DNA of 64,000 nt from contig NZ_CP095554.1 in NCBI RefSeq assembly GCF_023078375.1, positions 3,216,501 to 3,280,500 on the forward strand, written 5' to 3'. The notes below the pieces were generated by a model that searched no databases, had not been told where the DNA came from, and worked only from the letters and a program-made list of their open reading frames with translations. This document shows, in pieces, positions 7,279 to 17,070 of this stretch. A program made the translations under genes and the position numbers. This DNA comes from Roseomonas gilardii subsp. gilardii. Lineage in GTDB: Bacteria; Pseudomonadota; Alphaproteobacteria; Acetobacterales; Acetobacteraceae. Position 1 is the first letter of the stretch. Every line of letters starts with the position of its first letter.

Positions 7279-8312
7279 TCTGTCCTGTCCGTTGAAACCT
7301 TCTTGGCGGCCAAGCGGCGTAGGGCCGCGAAGCCCCGCATCGCGTCCCGTGCTGGCTGAGCCGGGCTGCCCAGAACGTCCATGCCCGCCGGCACATCATT
7401 CATGACGCCCGCCTGCGCACCGATACGCGCCTTTGTTCCGATTGAGAGATGTCCCGTCAAGCCTGCCTGGGCGGCCACGGTCACATAGTCGCCCAGCACC
7501 GTGGAGCCGGAGATCCCGGCCTGGCCCACGATGATGCAGCCACGACCCGTCCGGACATTATGGCCAAGCATCACAAGATTGTCGGTCCGCGTCCCCTCGC
7601 CGAGGACCGTATCGCCCGCCGCCCCGCGATCGACGCAGGAATTCGCCCCGATCTCGACGCGGTTCTCCAGCACGACACGCCCCAGTTGCGGAACCGTCAC
7701 AAAATTCCCGGACGGATCGGGAACGAAGCCGAAGCCCTCATTCCCCACCCGCGCGCCCTGGTGCAGCACCACCCCGTCCCCCGCCAGGCAGAAATAGGCG
7801 CTGGCCTGGGCATGGATGCGGCAGCCGGCGCCGAAGACGCAGTTCGGGCCGATCACGGCATGCGGCCCGACGATGCAGCCCGGCCCCAGCTTCGCGCCCT
7901 CGCCGATCACGGCATAGGGGCCGATCTCGGAACCCTCGCCGATCTCCGCGCCCTCCCCCACCACGGCGGTCGGGTGGATGCCCGGGCGTGGCGGCGCTGG
8001 TGGGTGGAACAACCCCGCGATCCGGGCGAAGGCCAGTTGCGGCGAGCGCGACAGCAGGATGGCCGCCCCTTCCGGGGCCTCCGCCTGCATCGACGCGGCG
8101 ACGATCACCGCCCCCGCCCGCGTCGCCCGCAGGGCGTCGCGGTTGCGCTGCCCTTCGGCGAAGGCAATCTCGCCCGGTCCGGCATGGTCCAGCGGCGCCA
8201 CGTCCGTCAGGGTCAGGGCGGGGTCGCCGCGCAGGATCTCGGCGCCTCCGACGCGCGCAACCTCCTCCAGCGTCCGCTTCCCCGCATGGATATGGAAGCG
8301 CGTGTCCGCCAT
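7275..8312 (-). CDS. lpxD: UDP-3-O-(3-hydroxyacyl)glucosamine N-acyltransferase LpxD
   Basis: LpxD adds the second, N-linked hydroxyacyl chain in lipid A synthesis. The 345-residue protein has the N-terminal uridine-binding domain, a long run of hexapeptide repeats from about residue 105 (IHPTAVVGEGAEIG onwards), the catalytic His region VMLGHNVRTGRGCIIVGQ, and the typical C-terminal DVLGSPAQPARDAMR segment before a short helix. The length matches the family (about 340). It lies 3 bases from the skp-like gene upstream and overlaps fabZ downstream. Confidence 0.95.
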   Translation of the reverse strand: MADTRFHIHAGKRTLEEVARVGGAEILRGDPALTLTDVAPLDHAGPGEIAFAEGQRNRDALRATRAGAVIVAASMQAEAPEGAAILLSRSPQLAFARIAGLFHPPAPPRPGIHPTAVVGEGAEIGEGSEIGPYAVIGEGAKLGPGCIVGPHAVIGPNCVFGAGCRIHAQASAYFCLAGDGVVLHQGARVGNEGFGFVPDPSGNFVTVPQLGRVVLENRVEIGANSCVDRGAAGDTVLGEGTRTDNLVMLGHNVRTGRGCIIVGQAGISGSTVLGDYVTVAAQAGLTGHLSIGTKARIGAQAGVMNDVPAGMDVLGSPAQPARDAMRGFAALRRLAAKKVSTDRTE

Positions 8313-8315
8313 GGC

Positions 8316-9086
8316 TCAGCGACGTTGCTGTGCCGGCTTGGCCGCCTGCGGCTCAGCCTGCGCCGCGGGCGCCGCCTCCTCCTTGGCGAGGGTCACGCTG
8401 CGGAGCACCTTGTTCAGTTGCTGGCTGATCTCGTCCGTCAGGTCGAAGGGCGGGTCGTTGTAGATCACCAGCGGCCGCGGCAGGACGAGGTTCACCTTGT
8501 GGTTCGCCGCCACCTGCCGCACCACCCCGGCCAGGGCGCGCTCGATCTCGTTCAGGGCGGTCTGCGCCGCCTGCTCGATGGCCCGCGAGCGGTCGCGGAA
8601 GACGCGCTGGCTCTCGGTGATCTTCTCCTGCAGCTCGCGCTCCCGGTTGCGCAGCGCCTCGGGCGGGTTGCGCTGCTGGTCCGGGGTCAGGGCCGCGCGC
8701 TCCTGCTGCAACTGCTGCTGCGCGTCGCGCCAGCCCGTCTGCTCCTTTTGCAGGTCCTCGTTCAGCTTCTGCCGGCGGCGCTCGATCTCCTCGCGCACCC
8801 CGTTGAAAGCGGTCGAGTTGCGCTGCACCTCCGGCACGTCCACCACGCCGATGATGGCGTTGGGCGGGGACTGGCCGGGGCCGAGCGCCGCGCGGTTGGC
8901 GGCGGCGGGCTGTGCCGGCTGCTGGGCCGGCTGCTGCGCCGGGCGTTGCTGCGCCGGCTGCGCCGGGCGGGTCTGCTGCTGTTGGCCCTGCGGCACGAAC
9001 CAGTCCTGCGCCAGGGCCGGGCTGGCCCATTGGGTGGCGGGAATCAGGACTGCCAGGGCGGCGAGAGCGGTGCGCGCCTTCATCAT
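8316..9086 (-). CDS. OmpH/Skp-like periplasmic chaperone with Gln/Pro-rich linker
   Basis: This 256-residue protein has a signal peptide (ALAALAVLIPATQWASPALA then QD). A striking low-complexity stretch rich in Gln, Pro and Ala follows (about residues 35-62, repeats of PAQQ). The Skp/OmpH core is IGVVDVPEVQRNSTAFNGVR, a long coiled-coil rich in Gln, Glu and Arg, and a C-terminal half with VNLVLPRPLVIYNDPPFDLT, as in Skp. Skp chaperones unfolded outer-membrane proteins to BamA, whose gene is directly upstream in the operon. At 256 residues it is longer than Skp (about 160-190) because of the linker and an Ala/Gln-rich tail. Confidence 0.85.
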   Translation of the reverse strand: MMKARTALAALAVLIPATQWASPALAQDWFVPQGQQQQTRPAQPAQQRPAQQPAQQPAQPAAANRAALGPGQSPPNAIIGVVDVPEVQRNSTAFNGVREEIERRRQKLNEDLQKEQTGWRDAQQQLQQERAALTPDQQRNPPEALRNRERELQEKITESQRVFRDRSRAIEQAAQTALNEIERALAGVVRQVAANHKVNLVLPRPLVIYNDPPFDLTDEISQQLNKVLRSVTLAKEEAAPAAQAEPQAAKPAQQRR

Positions 9087-9103
9087 CGATACTCCGGAAT
9101 TTC

Positions 9104-11461
9104 TCAGAAACGGGTGCCGAAGCCGAAGCGGAACACCTGCGTCTTGTCGTAGGACTTCTTCACCACGGGCGCGGCGAAGTCGAGGTTGATCAGGCCGAAG
9201 GGGCTGGCCCAGGAGATGCCGGCACCGGCGCCCACGCGCGGCGAGCTGTCATCCACAACCCCATCGCCCTTCTCGGACTGGCTCAGGGCGCCGACATCCA
9301 CGAAGGTGCGGCCGGTGATGCCCAGCTCGTCCGGGATCGGCAGCGGGAATCGGAACTCGGTGGACTGGGTCCAGAGGAAGCGGCCACCCAGGGACTCGTC
9401 GTTCTGCACGCCGTTCACATAGGAGCGGTCGCGCGGGCCGACGCCCGCCACCTCGAAGCCGCGCAGGTTCTCGCCACCCAGGAAGAAGCGGTCCACGATC
9501 AGATCCCTGCCGCCGCCCCAGGTCTGCAGATAGCCGGCGCTGCCGCTGACCGCGAGGACGTATTTCGGATCGCCTAGCAGTTTCTCGAAGGGCACGTAGA
9601 CGGCGGCGTCGCCGCGCCAGCGGACATACTTCGCGTCGCCGCCAAGGCCGGCGAAATCCGTACCGAAGCGCAGCACGTAGCCGCGCGTCGGGTCGAGGCG
9701 GGAGTCGCGCTTGTCCCAGGTCAGGGTCTGGCCGACCTGCGACAGCAGCGTCTTGCCCTTCTGCTCCAGGATGTACTTGCTGGTGACGTCGTTGCTGATG
9801 TCGAAGATGTTTCGCTGCGACAGGGTATAGGTCCAGGACTGGCGCAGGAACTCGTTGAACTCGTAGCCCGCGCGCAACGCGAAGCCGTAGCGGCGCTCCT
9901 CGTAGCCCGAATAGTCGCGCAGGTCGCGGGTCACGTAGAAGACGTCCGCGCCGACGGCGAGGTTGCGGTCCAGGAAGGACGGATCGGTGACCGAGGCGTC
10001 GATCGAGGACCGGCGCTGCGCGATGGTGCCGTTGATGCGGGCGTCGATGCCCGTGCCGAGCAGGTTGCGCTCGCGCAGGCCGATATCGGCGAGCGCGCCC
10101 GCATCCGTCGAGTAGCCACCGCCGAGGCTGATCTCGCCCGTGGCCTTCTCCGAGACCGCGGTGTTGACGACCACCCGGTCCGGCGCCGAGCCGGGCGAGG
10201 TGGTGATGTTCACGTCGTTGAAGTAGCCGAGATCGCGGACGCGCTGGCGGGAGCGGCGGATCTGCGCGGCGTTGAAGGGGTCGCCCTCGGCGACGCGGAA
10301 CTCGCGGCGGATGACCCGGTCCTGGGTGCGCGTGTTCCCGGTAATGTCGATGCGGTCCACATAGAGCCGCTCGCCCTCGCGCACATCGAAGGTGATCTCG
10401 ACCGTGCCCTTTTCCCGGTCGCGCTGGATGCGCGGCTGCGCCTCGGCGAAGGGGGCGCCCAGCTCGTTGGCGCGGTCCTGGATCGCCTGGACGGCGTTCT
10501 CCACCGCTTCCCCGTCATACCAGTCGCCGGGGGAAAGGCTGATCTCCGGGCGGAGCTGCTCCGGCTTGATGTTGCGCAGCTCCGAGGTCAGGTCGATCTT
10601 GGAGACGCGGTAGCGCTTCCCCTCGTTGATCGTATAGGTGACGAAGAAGCCGGAACGGTCCGGCGCCAGCTCGGCCGTGGCTGCCGTCACCTGCACATCG
10701 GCATAGCCGTGGCGGAGGTAGTAACGGCGCAGCAACTCGCGGTCGAAGTTCAGCCGGTCCGGATCGTAGGAATCCGAGGAGCTGAAGGGGCGGTACCAGG
10801 CGGCCTCGCGGCTGGCCACGATCTCCTTCAGCCGGCTGTCCGAGAAGGCCTCGTTGCCGACAAAGTTGATCCGGCCGATCAGCGCGGTGTCGTTCTCCTT
10901 GATCTCGAAGACGACATCGACCCGGTTCTGCGGCAGTTCGATGATCTTCGGCTCCACCGTGGCGGCGAAGCGACCGCGGCGGGCATAGAGCTCCAGGATC
11001 TTTCCCCGGTCGGCCTGGGCCGCCTGGGGCGTGAAGACCGCCCGCGGGCGGAGGGAGACCAGCGGCTGAAGCTGGTCGTCCGAGATCTTGCGGTTGCCCT
11101 CGAAGGCCACGCGGTTGACGATCGGGTTCTCCTGCACCCGCACCACGATGCGGTCGCCCTGGCGCCCGACCTGGACGTCACGGAACAGGCCGGTGGCGAA
11201 AAGGGTGCGGAGCGACCGGTCGAGCTGCTCCGAATCGAAGCGGTCGCCCGGCTGGAGCAGCATGTAGGAGCGGATGGTGTCCGCTTCGATGCGCTGGTTT
11301 CCGACGACATCGATGCCACTGACGATGCCCTGCCCCGTGCCCTGTCGAGGGGCGGCGGCCGGGGCACCCTGGCGCCCGCGCTGCGGCTGGGCGCTCGCAG
11401 GGCTCGCGAGCACAGGGACGAGACAGGTAGCAGCGAGAAGCAGGGCGCGTGTGGCGTTCAA
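9104..11461 (-). CDS. bamA: Outer membrane protein assembly factor BamA
   Basis: BamA is the central Omp85 subunit that folds beta-barrel proteins into the outer membrane. The 785-residue product has a signal peptide (LLLAATCLVPVLASPASA), five POTRA domains (first starting about IVSGIDVVGNQRIEADTIRS) and a C-terminal barrel whose last residues FRFGFGTRF end in the aromatic residue needed for assembly. The length is normal. It sits between rseP and skp, 125 bases after rseP. Confidence 0.95.
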   Translation of the reverse strand: MNATRALLLAATCLVPVLASPASAQPQRGRQGAPAAAPRQGTGQGIVSGIDVVGNQRIEADTIRSYMLLQPGDRFDSEQLDRSLRTLFATGLFRDVQVGRQGDRIVVRVQENPIVNRVAFEGNRKISDDQLQPLVSLRPRAVFTPQAAQADRGKILELYARRGRFAATVEPKIIELPQNRVDVVFEIKENDTALIGRINFVGNEAFSDSRLKEIVASREAAWYRPFSSSDSYDPDRLNFDRELLRRYYLRHGYADVQVTAATAELAPDRSGFFVTYTINEGKRYRVSKIDLTSELRNIKPEQLRPEISLSPGDWYDGEAVENAVQAIQDRANELGAPFAEAQPRIQRDREKGTVEITFDVREGERLYVDRIDITGNTRTQDRVIRREFRVAEGDPFNAAQIRRSRQRVRDLGYFNDVNITTSPGSAPDRVVVNTAVSEKATGEISLGGGYSTDAGALADIGLRERNLLGTGIDARINGTIAQRRSSIDASVTDPSFLDRNLAVGADVFYVTRDLRDYSGYEERRYGFALRAGYEFNEFLRQSWTYTLSQRNIFDISNDVTSKYILEQKGKTLLSQVGQTLTWDKRDSRLDPTRGYVLRFGTDFAGLGGDAKYVRWRGDAAVYVPFEKLLGDPKYVLAVSGSAGYLQTWGGGRDLIVDRFFLGGENLRGFEVAGVGPRDRSYVNGVQNDESLGGRFLWTQSTEFRFPLPIPDELGITGRTFVDVGALSQSEKGDGVVDDSSPRVGAGAGISWASPFGLINLDFAAPVVKKSYDKTQVFRFGFGTRF

Positions 11462-11586
11462 GTTCCAGGTTCCGAGCCGGCATTCCCCGTCCGGTACCCT
11501 GAAGGGCCGGACGGGGGCGGGCGCAAACTAGCGGCAAGCCCCCGGGAACGCCAACCCCGTCTCAACAACCAAGGCGAAGCGTATGG

Positions 11587-12699
11587 TTATCCAGCCAGAC
11601 CTGTGATCCATCGGACAACGCCCAGATGGCTCAGATCGTTCCAGGTCGAGAAGATGAACAGGGCCGCCAGCACCGCCAGCCCGGCCCGCAGCCCGTATTC
11701 CATGGCCCTGGCGGAAAGCGGCCGGCCGCGAATCGCCTCGGCCGCGTAGAAGACCAGGTGCCCGCCATCCAGGACCGGGATGGGGAAGAGGTTGATCAGC
11801 CCCAGATTCACCGAGAGCACGGCGATGAAGGTGATCAGGCTCGGCAGGCCCAGCGCCGCAGCCTGCCCGGAGATCTGCGCGATCCGCAGCGGGCCGCCGA
11901 GATCGTCCGTCCCGCGCTGGCGGGTGATCATCTGCCAGACCCCCACCAGGGTCTGCTTCGACACCTCGTAGGTATTGGCGACCCCGCCCCAGAGCGCCGC
12001 GGCGGGGTTCATCCGCTCGAAGCTCGGCGCCCCCGCGGCAATGCCCAGGACCCCCACCGTCGCGCCGTCGCGGTCGCGCGATTCGGGCGTGGCGGAAATG
12101 GTCATGTCCTGCACGCCGCGCCGGACCATCAGGGTGACCGCCTGCCCCGGATGCGGCTCGATGCGGCTCTGCAGGTCGGAGAAGCGGCTGACCGGCTGGC
12201 CATCCACCGAGAGGATGGTGTCCCCCGCCTGCAGCCCCGCCCGCTCGGCGGCGCTGCCGGCCACGACCGTGCCGACGACATTGGCGTTCATCACCGGCTG
12301 GCCGACGGTCATGAAGAGCCCGGCGAAGAGCACCGCCGCCAGGGCGAAATTGGCCACCGGCCCGGCCGCCACCACGATGGCCCGGTCGCGCACCGGCTTG
12401 TCGTGGAAGGTCTCGCCCGCGCGCCACGCGGCCCGCACCGCCGGGTCCACATCCCCCGGCTGCTCCTGCCCATGCAGCTTCACATAGCCGCCCAGGGGCA
12501 GCCAGCCGATGCGCCATTCCGTGCCGCGCCGGTCGGTCCAGCGGGCGAGGGCCTGGCCGAAGCCGATGGAGAAGCGCTCGACATAGACCCCGCGCCAGCG
12601 CGCAGCCCAGTAGTGCCCGGCCTCATGGATGAAGACCAGCACGCCCAGCACCACCACGAAGGCCAGGATCGTCCGGCCAGAGCCCAGCAATGCGTCCAA
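11587..12699 (-). CDS. rseP: RIP metalloprotease RseP (site-2 protease)
   Basis: RseP is an inner-membrane zinc protease that cuts anti-sigma factors and remnant signal peptides within the membrane. The 370-residue protein shows the zinc motif HEAGH (in VFIHEAGHYWAARW, about 24-37), one clear PDZ domain (VAGSAAERAGLQAGDTILSV) and the second active-site motif NLFPIPVLDGGH near the C-terminus. Gamma-proteobacterial RseP has two PDZ domains and about 450 residues; one PDZ and this length are usual for alphaproteobacteria. The gene is 69 bases downstream of the true dxr stop. Confidence 0.93.
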   Translation of the reverse strand: MDALLGSGRTILAFVVVLGVLVFIHEAGHYWAARWRGVYVERFSIGFGQALARWTDRRGTEWRIGWLPLGGYVKLHGQEQPGDVDPAVRAAWRAGETFHDKPVRDRAIVVAAGPVANFALAAVLFAGLFMTVGQPVMNANVVGTVVAGSAAERAGLQAGDTILSVDGQPVSRFSDLQSRIEPHPGQAVTLMVRRGVQDMTISATPESRDRDGATVGVLGIAAGAPSFERMNPAAALWGGVANTYEVSKQTLVGVWQMITRQRGTDDLGGPLRIAQISGQAAALGLPSLITFIAVLSVNLGLINLFPIPVLDGGHLVFYAAEAIRGRPLSARAMEYGLRAGLAVLAALFIFSTWNDLSHLGVVRWITGLAG

Positions 12700-12768
12700 C
12701 TCAGTGTCCTCTCAGGGTCCTGCCCCTGGGGTCTCGCCCCCGAAAACCTCGATATGGGCTGGCCCAGC

Positions 12769-13937
12769 CTAGGCGGCCATCCCCATCCGCTGCGCCTCGG
12801 CCTCGGCCACCCGGCGCGCCTCCCCGTCCAGGGCCAGCACGGCCTCCAGATCGGGGATCGCCGGTGCGCCCAGGCGGCCCATCACGGCCTCCACCACACG
12901 GGCGATGCCCAGGAAGCCCAGCCGGCGGCCGAGGAAGCAGGCCACCGCCACCTCGTTGGCGGCATTCAGGATGGTGGGGGCGCCGCCCCCGCGGACAAGG
13001 CTTCCCGCACCAGACGCAGGGCTGGGAAACGTTCCGGATCGGGCGGAAAGAATTCGAGACGTCCCAGCGCCGCCAGATCCAGCCGCCCCACATCCACGTG
13101 GCGCCGGCCGGGCCAGGACAGCGCATGGGCGATCGGGGTCCGCATGTCCGGCGTGCCGAGCTGGGCGATCAGCGAGCCGTCGGCATACTGCACCAGCCCG
13201 TGCACGGCGGACTGGGGATGCACCAGCACCTCGATCCGCTCATGCGGCACGGGGAAGAGATGCGCCGCCTCCATGATCTCCAGCCCCTTGTTGAACATGG
13301 TGGCGCTGTCGATGCTGATCTTGGCGCCCATGCTCCAGATCGGATGGCGGATGGCCGCCTCCGGGGTCGCGGCGGCCATCTCGGCCAGGCTCGCCTGACG
13401 GAAGGGGCCGCCCGAGGCGGTCAGGATGATCTTCTCCGGCACCGAAGGCTGGCGCGCGTCCAGAGCCTGGAAGATCGCGTTGTGCTCGGAATCGACCGGC
13501 AGCAGCAGCGCCCCGGCCTCCTGCGCCACCCGCATCACGATCGCCCCGGCGCAGACCAGGCTCTCCTTGTTGGCCAGCGCCAGCGTGCCGCCCCGGCCCA
13601 GCGCCGCCAGGGTCGGGCGCAGCCCCGCCGCCCCGACCACCGCCGCCATGGTCCAGTCCGCCGGGCGGGAGGCCGCCTCCAGCACCGCGGCCTCGCCCGC
13701 CGCACAGGCGATGCCGCTGCCGGCCAGGGCCTCGCGCAGCGCCGGAAGGCAGGTCTCGTCAGCCAGCACGGCGATGGCGGGCCGCAGCCGCCGCGCCTGC
13801 TCGGCCAGGGTCCGGGCATCGCGCCCGGCCACCAGAGCCTCCACCGCGAACTCGCCGGGCGCGGCCGCCTCCAGCAGCGCCACCGTGCTCTTTCCCACCG
13901 AGCCCGTGGAGCCCAGAACCGTGATCCGTCGCGTCAT
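12769..13937 (-). CDS. dxr: 1-deoxy-D-xylulose 5-phosphate reductoisomerase Dxr (frameshifted as read)
   Basis: Dxr catalyses the second step of the MEP isoprenoid pathway, feeding UppS in the same operon. The NADPH loop is VLGSTGSVGKSTVALLE at the N-terminus, and VDSEHNAIFQ holds the metal/substrate acid residues. As given, the frame ends prematurely at 12966 after SAGAAPPPS. One extra base in the G5 (12976-12980) or C5 (12986-12990) run restores APTILNAANEVAVACFLGRR, the canonical LNAANEVAV motif, and the normal helical C-terminus ending QRMGMAA at 12769. The restored length is about 389 residues, normal for Dxr. Confidence 0.88.
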
Positions 13938-13991
13938 CGCCCCTGCGTCACCCCCTGGGTCACCACTTCTTCTTGCCTGTCCCGCGCGGCG

Positions 13992-14843
13992 TCAGCGCCA
14001 CAGGGGTATCCCGTAGCCCACTCCCAGGGCCAGCAGCGCCGCCACGGGCGCCGCCGCCAGCAGGCCGTCCAGCCGGTCCAGCAGGCCGCCATGGCCGGGG
14101 ATCAGGCTGGAGGTGTCCTTGACCTTAAAATGCCGCTTGATCGCGCTTTCCAGCAGGTCGCCCGCCTGGGTGGCAACGGCGAGGATCGCCGCCACCGCCG
14201 CGGCCCGCGCCATGGAGCCGGGGGCCAGCACCAGCGTCAGCAGCGCGCCCACCAGCATGGCGAAAAGCAGGCCGCCGACGGCCCCGGACCAGGTCTTGTT
14301 CGGCGAGACCTGTGGCCAGAGCTTCGGCCCCCCGACGATCCGCCCGGCCATATAGGCCCCGATATCGCTGGCCCAGACCGCGGAGAGGAGGAAGAGGATG
14401 TTGTCCCGCCCGGCCTCGTTGTCGTGGCGGAGTTCGATCAGGCAGAGGCCGGCGATGCCGATATAGAGCACGCCGAGGGCCAGGCTCAGCGCCGGCTGCT
14501 GCGGCACGCCCCGGCGCCCGCGCGAGCGTTCCGCCCCCATCCAGGCCAGGAAGAAGCCCGCGACCAGCACCACCCAGGACAAGGCCGAATGCCCGATCAC
14601 CGCGACGATGCCGGCGAGGAAGATGGCGATCGGCACGCCCAGGCCAGGAAAGGCCCGCGTCCGCATGCCGCAGAGATGCACCCATTCCCAGGTCAGGATG
14701 GCGATGCAGATGGCGATCAGCAGCGTGTAGAGCTCGGCCCCCAGCCAGACGCAGAGCAGCGCCGTGGGGCCCAGGACCAGGGCGGAGAGGAAGCGCTTAC
14801 GCAGGTCGCGCCAGCGCTTCTCCTCGGTCTTCGCCTCCGCCAT
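13992..14843 (-). CDS. cdsA: Phosphatidate cytidylyltransferase CdsA
   Basis: CdsA makes CDP-diacylglycerol from phosphatidate and CTP, the branch point of phospholipid synthesis. The 283-residue product has about seven hydrophobic segments and, in its second half, the family signature: SDIGAYMAGRIVGG, SPNKTWSGAVGG and VKDTSSLIPGHGGLLDRLDG. The ATG at 14843 shares one base with the uppS stop (TGATG), so I use it rather than a longer upstream extension that would overlap uppS. The C-terminus is normal. Confidence 0.93.
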   Translation of the reverse strand: MAEAKTEEKRWRDLRKRFLSALVLGPTALLCVWLGAELYTLLIAICIAILTWEWVHLCGMRTRAFPGLGVPIAIFLAGIVAVIGHSALSWVVLVAGFFLAWMGAERSRGRRGVPQQPALSLALGVLYIGIAGLCLIELRHDNEAGRDNILFLLSAVWASDIGAYMAGRIVGGPKLWPQVSPNKTWSGAVGGLLFAMLVGALLTLVLAPGSMARAAAVAAILAVATQAGDLLESAIKRHFKVKDTSSLIPGHGGLLDRLDGLLAAAPVAALLALGVGYGIPLWR

Positions 14844-15586
14844 CAGCCCGCGACGGCGCCGTAGCGGCGCTCCCGCCGCCCGAATTCGTCCAGCGCGGCC
14901 CGGAGATGGCCCGCGTTGAAATCGGGCCAGAGCACGTCGGTGAAGTACAGCTCGGCATAGGCCGACTGCCACAGCAGGAAGTTCGACAGCCGGTGCTCGC
15001 CGGAGGTGCGGATGATGAGATCCGGGTCCGGCATCCCGGCGGTGGAGAGGTGGCGGGAGAACTGCTCCTCGTCCAGTGCCTCCGGGTCCAGCCGCCCCTC
15101 GGCCACGGCCTGGGCCACCGAACGGGCGGCGGCCAGGATCTCGGCCCGGCTGCCATAGGACAGCGCCACGTTCAGGTTCAGCCGCGTGCCGCCGGCGGTG
15201 TCGCGCTCCGCCCGCAGGATGGCCTCCCCGGTTTCCGCGCCGAAGCGCGCCCGGTCGCCGATCACCCGCAGCCGCACGCCATCGCGCACGAGCTGCGCGA
15301 CCTCATGCCGCAGGTAGTGCCGCAGCAGGCCGGTCAGCTCCAGCACCTCCTGCGCCGGGCGCCGCCAGTTCTCCGAGGAGAAGGCGAAGATCGTGAGCCA
15401 GGGTATGCCGGCCTGGGCCGTGGCCTCGATGACCCGCCTGGTGGCCTCGGCCCCGGCGCGGTGGCCCATGGCGCGGGGCAGGCCCCGTGCCGCGGCCCAG
15501 CGGCCATTGCCGTCCATGATGATGCCGATATGGGTCGGCATCGCGGCCGACGCCGGTTCGGGCCGACGTTCGGGCGCCGCATTCAT
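14843..15586 (-). CDS. uppS: Isoprenyl transferase / undecaprenyl diphosphate synthase UppS
   Basis: UppS condenses isopentenyl diphosphate with farnesyl diphosphate to make the C55 carrier used in peptidoglycan and O-antigen synthesis. The 247-residue cis-prenyltransferase shows HIGIIMDGNGRWAAARGLPR (substrate loop with the catalytic Asp), the FAFSSENWRRP motif, and the late DLIIRTSGEHRLSNFLLWQ motif. Length is normal. Its stop overlaps the cdsA start by one base. Confidence 0.95.
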   Translation of the reverse strand: MNAAPERRPEPASAAMPTHIGIIMDGNGRWAAARGLPRAMGHRAGAEATRRVIEATAQAGIPWLTIFAFSSENWRRPAQEVLELTGLLRHYLRHEVAQLVRDGVRLRVIGDRARFGAETGEAILRAERDTAGGTRLNLNVALSYGSRAEILAAARSVAQAVAEGRLDPEALDEEQFSRHLSTAGMPDPDLIIRTSGEHRLSNFLLWQSAYAELYFTDVLWPDFNAGHLRAALDEFGRRERRYGAVAG

Positions 15587-15621
15587 CCGCTGGTCTTCAT
15601 CCTGTGCAAGGCTTCCGGGGG

Positions 15622-16194
15622 TCAGACCGCCTTGATATCCTTTTCCTTCTCCGCGAGCGCCTCGTCCACCCGCTTGACTGCCTGATCGGTCAGTTTCTGG
15701 ATCTCGTCGGAATGGCGCTTGGCATCGTCCTTGGAGATCTCGGACTTGGTCTCCCAGCCCTTCACCGTCTCCATGCCGTCCCGGCGCACGCCGCGCACCG
15801 CCACCTTGGCGGCCTCGGCATAGCGGGAGGCCTGCTTGGCCAGCTCGTTGCGGCGCTCCTGGGTCAGCGGCGGCAGCGGCACGCGGATCACCTGCCCCTC
15901 GGCCTGCGGGTTCAGGCCCAGGTTGGAGTCCCGGATGGCGACCTCGACGGCCTTGACCACCGACTTGTCCCAGACCTGCACCGAGAGCAGGCCGGGTCCG
16001 GCCACCGAGACATTGGCGACCTGGCTCAGCGGCTGGTTCGCGCCATAAGCCTCGACCCGGATGGGCTCCAGCAGCGCCGGGCTGGCACGGCCGGTGCGCA
16101 GGCCGGAGAATTCCTTCTTCAGCGTGTCGAGGGCCCCATCCATGCGGCGGATGAGGTCCTGCTTGAGATGGGTGAAATCCGGGGCGGCGGCCAT
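15622..16194 (-). CDS. frr: Ribosome recycling factor
   Basis: Frr splits the post-termination ribosome together with EF-G. The 190-residue protein begins with a helix and [27 protein letters not shown], the diagnostic N-terminal part. It continues with LSQVANVSV and the RIPLPPLTxERR-type motif (here RVPLPPLTQERRNELAKQA) and ends with a long basic helix. It lies 13 bases after pyrH, as in most bacteria. Confidence 0.95.
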   Translation of the reverse strand: MAAAPDFTHLKQDLIRRMDGALDTLKKEFSGLRTGRASPALLEPIRVEAYGANQPLSQVANVSVAGPGLLSVQVWDKSVVKAVEVAIRDSNLGLNPQAEGQVIRVPLPPLTQERRNELAKQASRYAEAAKVAVRGVRRDGMETVKGWETKSEISKDDAKRHSDEIQKLTDQAVKRVDEALAEKEKDIKAV

Positions 16195-16207
16195 GAAACG
16201 GTATTCC

Positions 16208-16927
16208 TCAGTTCTCGACGACCGTGGTGAATCGCCCTTCGCCCTTCATGACGGCGGTAAAGGCACCCGGCTCGTGGATGTTGAAGACGACGATCGGCAG
16301 CTTGTTCTCGCGCGCCAGGCTGATCGCGGCGGCGTCCATCACCGCGAGGTCGCGGGCCAGGACGTCCAGATAGGTCAGGGTTTCGTAGCGCTCGGCCTGC
16401 GGGTTCTTGCGCGGGTCGGCGGAATAGATGCCGTCCACCTGCGTGCCCTTCAGCAGCGCGTCACAGCTCATCTCCGCGGCGCGCAGGGCGGCGGCGGTGT
16501 CCGTGGTGAAATAGGGGTTGCCGGTGCCGGCGGCGAAGATCACCACCCGCCCCTTCTCCATGTGGCGGATCGCGCGGCGGCGGATGAAGGGCTCGCACAG
16601 GCTCTGCAGGGGAATGGCGCTCTGCACCCGCGTCGTGACGCCCTGCCGCTCCAGAGCGCTCTGCATGGCGAGCGCGTTCATGACGGTGGCGAGCATGCCC
16701 ATCCCGTCCGCCTGCACCCGGTCCATGCCCGAGGCGGCGCCGGAGATGCCGCGGAAGATGTTGCCGCCGCCGATCACCAGGCAAACCTCGATCCCCAGCG
16801 CCACCACGTCCCGCACGTCCTGGGCGATGGCCTTCAGCGTCGCGGTGTCCAGGCCGTAATCCCTGGCCCCCATCAGGGCCTCCCCGGACACTTTGAGCAG
16901 GACGCGCTTGTAGGTCGGGGAGGACAT
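16208..16927 (-). CDS. pyrH: UMP kinase PyrH
   Basis: PyrH phosphorylates UMP to UDP. The 239-residue amino-acid-kinase-fold protein shows [12 protein letters not shown] at the N-terminus, [13 protein letters not shown] for the phosphate-binding loop, and [20 protein letters not shown] near the C-terminus. The length and position between tsf and frr are typical. Confidence 0.95.
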   Translation of the reverse strand: MSSPTYKRVLLKVSGEALMGARDYGLDTATLKAIAQDVRDVVALGIEVCLVIGGGNIFRGISGAASGMDRVQADGMGMLATVMNALAMQSALERQGVTTRVQSAIPLQSLCEPFIRRRAIRHMEKGRVVIFAAGTGNPYFTTDTAAALRAAEMSCDALLKGTQVDGIYSADPRKNPQAERYETLTYLDVLARDLAVMDAAAISLARENKLPIVVFNIHEPGAFTAVMKGEGRFTTVVEN

Positions 16928-17070
16928 CGGCGGGCTATCCTTGAAGGTCGGGGAAGTTACTCAACGGTGCCCAGCCCCGGCAAGGGGGCCGGGCAAGGGC
17001 CGCCCGGCCAGCGGCCCCGGGCCGGAGGATGCACGCCCCCGGGAGGGGCGCGCGGCCTCTGGAACACACC

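Noticed and set aside
12701-13126. Separate small gene downstream of dxr
   Set aside because: The Dxr C-terminus in this part is the continuation of dxr after a one-base shift, not an independent gene.
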